Positions 56,016 through 61,891 of a stretch of 64,000 nucleotides of DNA are shown in pieces; within the stretch, counting starts at the first letter, position 1; every line of letters starts with the position of its first letter. Source of the DNA: RGIG3077 sp045541475 (GTDB lineage: Bacteria; Bacillota; Clostridia; Oscillospirales; Ruminococcaceae); contig JAZQJI010000022.1 of NCBI GenBank assembly GCA_045541475.1, positions 1 through 64,000 of the forward strand, read 5' to 3'. The notes below the pieces were generated by a model, which was given only the letters and a program-made list of their open reading frames with translations, had not been told where the DNA came from and did no database searches. The translations under genes were made by a program, and so were the position numbers.

Positions 56016-56091
56016 GCTAGTGTAGCACAGTAGGTAGTGCAGCTCATTCGTAATGAGCAGGTCGCCTGTTCGAGCCAGGTCACTAGCTCCA
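56016..56091 (+). tRNA. tRNA-Thr (anticodon CGT), CCA encoded
   Basis: Complete cloverleaf: acceptor GCTAGTG/CACTAGC, D-stem GCAC/GTGC, anticodon stem GCTCA/TGAGC with loop TTCGTAA, T-arm GCCTG-TTCGAGC-CAGGT, discriminator T, CCA. It reads ACG threonine codons. It is the last unit of the tandem array and is followed by a terminator. Confidence 0.93.
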
Positions 56092-56111
56092 CCAGCCAAA
56101 CGCTGGGCGGT

Positions 56112-56146
56112 AACGGGCTCCGCATCTGCGGAGTCCGTTTTATTTT
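56112..56146 (+). terminator. terminator of the tRNA array
   Basis: AACGGGCTCCGC (56112-56123) / GCGGAGTCCGTT (56128-56139), one G-T pair, then TTATTTT. Confidence 0.88.
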
Positions 56147-56182
56147 GCTATACCTTGGATTTTATTTGGTTCATAATATTAT

Positions 56183-56214
56183 AAGCCTTTCCATACGGAG
56201 AGGCTTTGTTTTTT
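56183..56214 (+). terminator. second terminator downstream of the tRNA array
   Basis: AAGCCTTTCC-ATAC-GGAGAGGCTT followed by TGTTTTTT. The rest of the gap to 56318 holds only a direct repeat CTGTTCATA (about 56227 and 56280). Confidence 0.75.
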
Positions 56215-56318
56215 CTGCTTATAAAACTGTTCATACTATAAGGCATATTCCAATGTGCGCCCATTTTGAACGCAGGTTACTGTTCATATGAGTGTTTGCT
56301 AAGAAAACACAGAAATGC

Positions 56319-56347
56319 TTGAAACTTAAACAAATATATGGTATAAT
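56319..56347 (+). promoter_or_regulatory. promoter of the methyltransferase-HEPN unit
   Basis: TTGAAA (56319-56324), 17 bases, TATAAT (56342-56347), 41 bases before the ATG. Confidence 0.75.
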
Positions 56348-56388
56348 TAACCTGAATAATTGTACATATTTCCAAGGAGGAATAAGTG

Positions 56389-59151
56389 ATGAACGCAACC
56401 GAACAGAAAGCTGCTGCCAAGAAGTTTGCTGACTTCTGGAAAGATAAAGGCTACGAAAAGGGCGAGTCTCAGAAATTCTGGATTGACCTTTTAACAAACG
56501 TCTATGGCATAACTGACATATCAAGCTTTATCAGCTTTGAAGAACAGGTCAAGCTTGACCACACATCTTTCATCGACGGGTTTATTCCATCTACCCATGT
56601 CCTCATTGAACAGAAAGGCTTGGGTAAAGATTTGCGCAAGGGTATCAAGCAGTCTGACGGTTCTGTGCTCTCTCCGTTCCAGCAGGCAAAACGTTATGCT
56701 GCCGAACTGCCATACTCACAGCGTCCTCGTTGGATTGTAACCTGCAACTTTGCAGAGTTTCTCGTTTACGATATGGAAAAACCAAATGGTGAGCCGGAAC
56801 AGATTTACCTCAAATATTTACCAAAGGAATACTACCGCCTGCAGTTCCTTGTGAACACAGGTGATGAACATATCAAAAAGGAAATGGAAGTCTCCCTGCA
56901 GGCCGGCGAGCTTGTGGGCAAGCTGTACAATGCTATCTTAAAGCAGTACAAAAATCCTGAGTCTCCCGAATCTCTCAAGAGCCTTAATATGCTCTGTGTC
57001 CGTCTTGTTTTCTGCCTTTATGCAGAGGATGCAGGTATCTTCGGCAGACATGGTTTATTCCACGATTATCTCAAGCAGTTTGATATAAAGAATGTCAGAA
57101 AGGCTATTATTGAGCTGTTTAAAATTCTTGATACTACTGAGGACAAGCGTGACCCTTATGATGAAACTATGCTTTCAGAGTTCCCTTATGTCAACGGTGG
57201 TCTGTTCAAGGATGAAGATATTGAAATTCCGAATTTCAGTGAAGAAATCCTCGACCTTCTTCTTAACAAGGCAAGTGAGGACTTTGACTGGAGCCTTATC
57301 AGCCCTACTATTTTCGGTGCGGTGTTTGAATCCACCCTCAACCCTGAAACACGTCGCAGCGGCGGTATGCACTATACCTCTATTGAAAATATCCATAAGG
57401 TTATTGACCCGCTGTTCCTGGATGAACTCCGCGAGGAGCTTGCAGAGATCAAGGCATTGAAAGTCCCCAAGATTCGCAACGATAAAGCAGAAGCATTCCG
57501 TGAAAAGCTGTCTAAGCTTACGTTCTTTGACCCTGCCTGCGGTTCCGGTAACTTCCTAACCGAAACCTATATTTCTCTGCGCCGTTTGGAGAATGAAGCT
57601 TTAGAGATTATCAACCAAGGTCAGATTTTGCTCGATACCGGCGATATTATCAAAGTTTCCATCGGTCAATTTTACGGCATTGAGATCAACGACTTTGCCG
57701 TTACCGTTGCGAAAACTGCGCTTTGGATTGCAGAAAGCCAGATGCTTAAGGAAACCGAAGAAATTGTAAATATGTCTCTCGATTTTCTTCCCTTGAAGTC
57801 CTATGCCAATATTGTGGAAGACAATGCCCTCCGTACCGATTGGGAAAGTGTTGTACCGAAGGACAAGCTCAATTACATTATGGGCAATCCGCCGTTTGTT
57901 GGTGCGCGACTTATGAGCAAAGATCAAAAGGATGATTTGCTTTCAGTTTTCGGTGCAAAATGGAAAAACGCAGGCAACCTCGACTACGTTTCTTGTTGGT
58001 ATAAAAAAGCAGCCGACTTGATGAAAGGAACACAAATCCGTACTGCCTTAGTATCGACAAATTCTGTTTCGCAAGGCGAAAGTGTTGCGATTCTTTGGAA
58101 ACCACTTTTTGAGGACGGAGTACACATTGACTTTGCACATCGTACATTCCGCTGGGATAGTGAAGCGAGCATTAAAGCACACGTTCATTGTGTCATTATT
58201 GGGTTCAGTAGTGCGCCTTTTTACAAAGCTAAAGTTATTTACTCATCTGAAAGACCGATTATTGCGAACAACATAAACGCTTATTTGATTGATGCACCAA
58301 GCGTATTTATTGAAAGCATAAAGAAACCATTAAGTAATGTCCCAAACTTAGTATTTGGAAGTATGCCAAATGACAATGGATTTTTAAGTGATTATTCGCA
58401 AGAAGAAAAAGATACGATTGTTTTAGACTATCCCGATGCCGAAATTGCATTTAGAAGATTTATAGGTGCAACCGAATTTATCAACAATAAAGTGCGTTGG
58501 TGCTTATGGTTACAGGGTGTATCACCCAATATCATAAGGAGTATTCCACCTATTTCTAAAGCTGTAACCTCTGTAAAAGAGATGCGTGAACAAAGCAGTC
58601 GTGAAGCAACAAGAAAGTTGGCAGATGTTCCAATGTTATTTGGTGAAATTCGTCAACCTGATACAGACTATATTATTATTCCAGCGCATTCATCCGAAAA
58701 AAGAAAATATATTCCAATAGGATTTGTGAGCAAGGATATCATTTGTAGTAATGCCAATTTACTTATGCCGAATGCTTCATTGTATCACTTCGGCGTTTTG
58801 ACATCTAATGTTCATAACGCCTGGATTCATGCGGTCTGTGGTAGAATCAAAAGCGATTTTAGATATTCGGTAAATATCGTTTACAACAACTTCCCGTGGT
58901 GCAATCCTACCGCCGAGCACAAAAAGAAGATTGAGGAAACCGCCCAGGCTATTTTAGATTCTCGTGCCCTCTATCCTGACTGTTCTCTTGCAGATCTTTA
59001 CGATGAGGTAGCTATGCCTCCCGAGCTCCGCAAGGCGCACCAAGCAAACGACCGTGCCGTAATGCAGGCGTATGGGTTTGATGTAAAAACTATGACGGAG
59101 AGCACCTGCGTGGCAGAACTAATGAAGATGTATCAAAATTTAGTTAAATGA
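56389..59151 (+). CDS. MmeI-like type IIG restriction-methylation enzyme
   Basis: 920 residues. The N-terminal nuclease domain has a PD-(D/E)xK-type signature: Asp63 in FIDGF and Glu74-Gln75-Lys76 in IEQKG. A helical connector follows, then the amino-methyltransferase core with SAM-binding FFDPACGSGNF (about 379-389) and the catalytic NPPF (about 499-502). The target-recognition part is about 506-834, and a short helical end closes the protein. One chain can thus cut and methylate DNA, as in MmeI. The recognition part is clearly more A/T-rich than the flanks. AAGGAGG is 8 bases before the ATG. Confidence 0.9.
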   Translation: MNATEQKAAAKKFADFWKDKGYEKGESQKFWIDLLTNVYGITDISSFISFEEQVKLDHTSFIDGFIPSTHVLIEQKGLGKDLRKGIKQSDGSVLSPFQQAKRYAAELPYSQRPRWIVTCNFAEFLVYDMEKPNGEPEQIYLKYLPKEYYRLQFLVNTGDEHIKKEMEVSLQAGELVGKLYNAILKQYKNPESPESLKSLNMLCVRLVFCLYAEDAGIFGRHGLFHDYLKQFDIKNVRKAIIELFKILDTTEDKRDPYDETMLSEFPYVNGGLFKDEDIEIPNFSEEILDLLLNKASEDFDWSLISPTIFGAVFESTLNPETRRSGGMHYTSIENIHKVIDPLFLDELREELAEIKALKVPKIRNDKAEAFREKLSKLTFFDPACGSGNFLTETYISLRRLENEALEIINQGQILLDTGDIIKVSIGQFYGIEINDFAVTVAKTALWIAESQMLKETEEIVNMSLDFLPLKSYANIVEDNALRTDWESVVPKDKLNYIMGNPPFVGARLMSKDQKDDLLSVFGAKWKNAGNLDYVSCWYKKAADLMKGTQIRTALVSTNSVSQGESVAILWKPLFEDGVHIDFAHRTFRWDSEASIKAHVHCVIIGFSSAPFYKAKVIYSSERPIIANNINAYLIDAPSVFIESIKKPLSNVPNLVFGSMPNDNGFLSDYSQEEKDTIVLDYPDAEIAFRRFIGATEFINNKVRWCLWLQGVSPNIIRSIPPISKAVTSVKEMREQSSREATRKLADVPMLFGEIRQPDTDYIIIPAHSSEKRKYIPIGFVSKDIICSNANLLMPNASLYHFGVLTSNVHNAWIHAVCGRIKSDFRYSVNIVYNNFPWCNPTAEHKKKIEETAQAILDSRALYPDCSLADLYDEVAMPPELRKAHQANDRAVMQAYGFDVKTMTESTCVAELMKMYQNLVK

Positions 59152-59166
59152 AATATCGGGGTAAAC

Positions 59167-59901
59167 ATGGACGAATACAATTTTATAAAAGACAGCAAAA
59201 AAGAATTGGAAGCATTTTATGCACGATTTTTTGATTCCAATGACGAATTGCAAATTTTCTTGTCTGATGCTTTTGATTATAAGAATGGCTCCTTGGCTCG
59301 AAGACAGGCATTATTCCAAGTGCAACGATTCATTTCATTGGCAAACGATATTGATAAAATTCGTCCCAGCCGTGATCCTTTGAGGATTTTGTTTTTGAAA
59401 ATTGGTCTTGATGCGTTATGCACTCTTTCAGGTCATACAGACAAAACAAAGCCCCTTTTCTATTCAAAATTCTGTAATTGTTTTAGTATAGAGGGCAAGA
59501 ATTATATTCTAAATAATTTTAAGCTATCGCATTTTGAAGATGAATACATGGGACACAGTTTTGAAACAAGTCACGATATTGATTTAAATGATTTTTTTAA
59601 TATTATAAAATTTACTCGTGATATGGTTGTGCATAATTTTGAGTATTGGGGAATGCAATTTTTTGCACACGACGATGATGCAACTTGGGTTGCTTCGTTA
59701 GAAACCAAAAAAGATTTAATCCTATCTTATAATTATCATCGAGAACACAAGAAAGAAACAACCTACATTTTTCAAACAACATTAAAATTCGAGAAGTTTA
59801 TTTACTATTTTACTGAGGCTTGCGTTAGGTTTATAAATGAACATATGAAAAAACTTAGTAGTAAAGAAATGAAACCCAACATAGGAGAAAACAAAACATG
59901 A
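59167..59901 (+). CDS. protein with HEPN-type R-x4-H motif, possible defence RNase
   Basis: 244 residues, soluble, mainly helical and A/T-rich. RDMVVHN at residues 151-157 fits the HEPN ribonuclease motif (R, polar residue, three residues, H). It starts 15 bases after the methyltransferase, GGGGTAAAC giving a modest ribosome site, and overlaps the next gene by 4 bases. The placement beside a restriction enzyme suggests an RNA-cutting or signalling role in phage defence. The family itself is not recognised. Confidence 0.55.
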   Translation: MDEYNFIKDSKKELEAFYARFFDSNDELQIFLSDAFDYKNGSLARRQALFQVQRFISLANDIDKIRPSRDPLRILFLKIGLDALCTLSGHTDKTKPLFYSKFCNCFSIEGKNYILNNFKLSHFEDEYMGHSFETSHDIDLNDFFNIIKFTRDMVVHNFEYWGMQFFAHDDDATWVASLETKKDLILSYNYHREHKKETTYIFQTTLKFEKFIYYFTEACVRFINEHMKKLSSKEMKPNIGENKT

Positions 59902-60122
59902 ACACGTTTTATAATCAAATGTTTAATCCGCAATATGTGAATTTGCAATATTATCGCCAAATCGAACAGATGCAGTACCAAGCTAAACAAAACGAAGAAG
60001 TTGCAAAGGCTGTTAAGGCGATTCATGATTTATGCGAAGCTGTAAAACGGTTAGACGATAATCATCAGCAAATTGCATTTTCTGCTTGCCTGGCTGAAAT
60101 GGCAAGAGAATTTAATTGGTGA
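59898..60122 (+). CDS. small protein overlapping the HEPN-like gene
   Basis: 74 residues. The start ATG overlaps the previous stop (ATGA), so translation is coupled. The N-terminus is rich in Asn, Tyr and Gln; the rest is helical with charged residues (AVKAIHDLCEAVKRLDD). AGGAG is 11 bases before the ATG. No family named; similar short proteins occur in mobile elements of gut Clostridia, as I recall. It might be an antitoxin or regulator. Confidence 0.6.
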   Translation: MNTFYNQMFNPQYVNLQYYRQIEQMQYQAKQNEEVAKAVKAIHDLCEAVKRLDDNHQQIAFSACLAEMAREFNW

Positions 60123-60194
60123 AAAAATAGTAATGTGAGCTATTGCTGATAATACAGTAAAAAGCACAAGTGTTTCTTTGCTGGGGGATAGTAA

Positions 60195-60371
60195 ACGCAC
60201 TTGAATTTTGACGATAGAATTTACGACAAAAGGGATAAAATTGTGCCATATTATGATAGGTTATTTTCTGCAATGAGACCATTTTGGATTAACAAGGTCA
60301 GGAAATGTCAGGATAAATAAGGGTATAAAACCATCACCCGTGAAATCCCCACGATGAAGCCTATCGACTAA
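60195..60371 (+). pseudogene. possible gene remnant split by a stop codon
   Basis: One frame is open for about 41 codons (60195-60317; includes PYYDRLFSAMRPFWI), then a TAA, and continues 16 more codons (ending PTMKPID) to another TAA, without start codon or ribosome site. It could be the 3' remnant of a deleted accessory gene. It lies in a gap of about 460 bases between two genes. Confidence 0.3.
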
Positions 60372-60379
60372 CAAAATGG

Positions 60380-60416
60380 ACACCCTATGACTGCAAAAGT
60401 CATAGGGTGTTTTTTG
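60380..60416 (+). terminator. terminator after the defence region
   Basis: ACACCCTATGACT (60380-60392) / AGTCATAGGGTGT (60398-60410) then TTTTTT. Confidence 0.92.
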
Positions 60417-60480
60417 AATATTAAAAAATATCCTTTGCCGATTACAAGATGAAAAAATCCTTAATACATGCTGGAGATAA

Positions 60481-60509
60481 TTGACTTATAATCAAAATCG
60501 GTGTATAAT
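60481..60509 (+). promoter_or_regulatory. promoter of the adaptor scaffoldin
   Basis: TTGACT (60481-60486), 17 bases, TATAAT (60504-60509), 75 bases before the ATG. Confidence 0.8.
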
Positions 60510-60583
60510 GAACAAAAGAATAACATATTTGTTCTTTTTAATAGGGCAAAGTGCCTTATAATTCGTGAAATGGAGAGATGGTT

Positions 60584-61861
60584 ATGAATATGCGTAGATT
60601 ATTGTCATTAGTTGTAGCAATTGTAATGATGTTCAGCATTGTAGGCACGCAGTTGGTTGTTGCAAATGCAATCGGTGAGCCTACCATTACAGTTGGCAGC
60701 GGAACCGGTGAGCGGGGAGAGGATGTAACCTTGACAATAGAGTTATCCAATAATCCGGGCATTTGCGCTGCCCAAATTTGGGTTCACTATGCTGAAGGAT
60801 TGGTATTAAAATCGGCTACTGATTCCGGCCTTTTAGCGGGCGCCGAATTTGGCGGAGACAAGAATGCCAATCCCTATGGATTATCTTGGGAAGATGGCAC
60901 CAATGCTGAGAGAGCAGATAATACCGGCAATGGCACATTGGTTACCTTGGTTTTTACCATCGATCCTTCTGCAGAGCTGGGTGATCATGATGTTTCTGTT
61001 ACTTATGATTCGGGCGATATTTATAATATGGCCTTGGAGGATGTGGATTTCGCGCTTGTTTCCGGAACGGTAACAGTTAATTGCCAACATGTAAATACCG
61101 AAATTCGTGATGATGAGGAACCAAGCTGCAATGAGCCCGGTTATTCCGGCGATACTTGGTGCATTGATTGCGAAACCAAGATTGAAGACGGCATTGTCAT
61201 TTCTGCAACAGGCAATCATATTGATGCAGACGGGGAGTGGGAGAGCGATGAGACCCATCATTTCCATACCTGCAGTTGCAGCACCGAGTTTGACAAATTC
61301 TCCCATGATTATGAGCTTGCCCACAATGAAACCAGCCACTTTGAAAGGTGCACGGTTTGCGGTATAGAAAAAGAGCCGGAAGCTTGCAGCTTTGGGGAAT
61401 GGACCTATGTAGAAGGGGCGAATACCCATAAAAAAGTTTGCGCTTGCGGCAACTTTAAGGAAGAGGATTGCGATTATGATGCAACCCATATCTCCGGCAC
61501 CAACCGGCACCAAGGTGTGTGTAAAGTTTGCGAGCATAGTATAGAGAGCGCTGCCTGTAGATTACGCGTGGATGCAACCCTTCCCGATGAGATCGGAGAA
61601 ATATTTGTTACCACATTCTCCTGCGCGAAGGAGTGCGGCAATGTAACAAATAATCATTGGGTTAAGTATGGCGATATCAGTAATGATGGAAAAATCTCCG
61701 TTGTAGATGTTATTTTCATTTTGCAGATTATCGGTGATCTGCGGTCTCCCGATACCGTTTATTGTGAACTGGGCGATGTACATCAAGAAGTCGATGACCC
61801 TGCCGGCTTTTTGAATACCATGGATGCTATAGCGCTTCTGCGGTACCTTTTGACTAAATAA
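60584..61861 (+). CDS. adaptor-scaffoldin-like protein: cohesin, Cys/His-rich region, dockerin
   Basis: 425 residues. Signal peptide (1-28), a single cohesin (about 30-165; ITVGSGTGERGEDVTLTIEL, then TLVTLVFTIDPSAELGDHDV), a middle region of about 190 residues with repeated His and CxxC elements (CIDC, CTVC, CACG, CKVC), and a C-terminal dockerin (about 362-425): a normal first loop GDISNDGKISVVD and a degenerate second one ending LNTMDAIALLRYLL. A cohesin plus dockerin is the layout of ScaC of R. flavefaciens, which changes the binding specificity of a scaffoldin. Threonine is mostly ACC here, unlike the cellulosome genes upstream. The ATG at 60584 is chosen for GGAGA 7 bases upstream. Confidence 0.8.
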   Translation: MNMRRLLSLVVAIVMMFSIVGTQLVVANAIGEPTITVGSGTGERGEDVTLTIELSNNPGICAAQIWVHYAEGLVLKSATDSGLLAGAEFGGDKNANPYGLSWEDGTNAERADNTGNGTLVTLVFTIDPSAELGDHDVSVTYDSGDIYNMALEDVDFALVSGTVTVNCQHVNTEIRDDEEPSCNEPGYSGDTWCIDCETKIEDGIVISATGNHIDADGEWESDETHHFHTCSCSTEFDKFSHDYELAHNETSHFERCTVCGIEKEPEACSFGEWTYVEGANTHKKVCACGNFKEEDCDYDATHISGTNRHQGVCKVCEHSIESAACRLRVDATLPDEIGEIFVTTFSCAKECGNVTNNHWVKYGDISNDGKISVVDVIFILQIIGDLRSPDTVYCELGDVHQEVDDPAGFLNTMDAIALLRYLLTK

Positions 61862-61891
61862 TATTAATTGCTATTAATAGGAGAAATAATT

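Larger units (their letters stand above)
55767..56091 (+). repeat. tandem repeat of about 118-119 bp containing tRNA and tRNA-like units
   Basis: Three units begin at 55779, 55897 and 56016, each preceded by an A-rich stretch with TGAATA and CAAAT or CAAAAT. Units 1 and 2 share an almost identical 3' part (GTGGGTTGTC...GCAAGCCTTGCAAAATCAAAACTGAATA), while unit 3 has a normal tRNA 3' end instead. Confidence 0.92.

Noticed and set aside
55767..56091. CRISPR array.
   Set aside because: The three tandem units have tRNA structure and a 118-119 bp period, and there are no short repeats with unique spacers and no cas genes.
56016..60416. Complete integrative element inserted in tRNA-Thr.
   Set aside because: No integrase, relaxase or repeated tRNA 3' end is visible in the window, so only an accessory region can be claimed.
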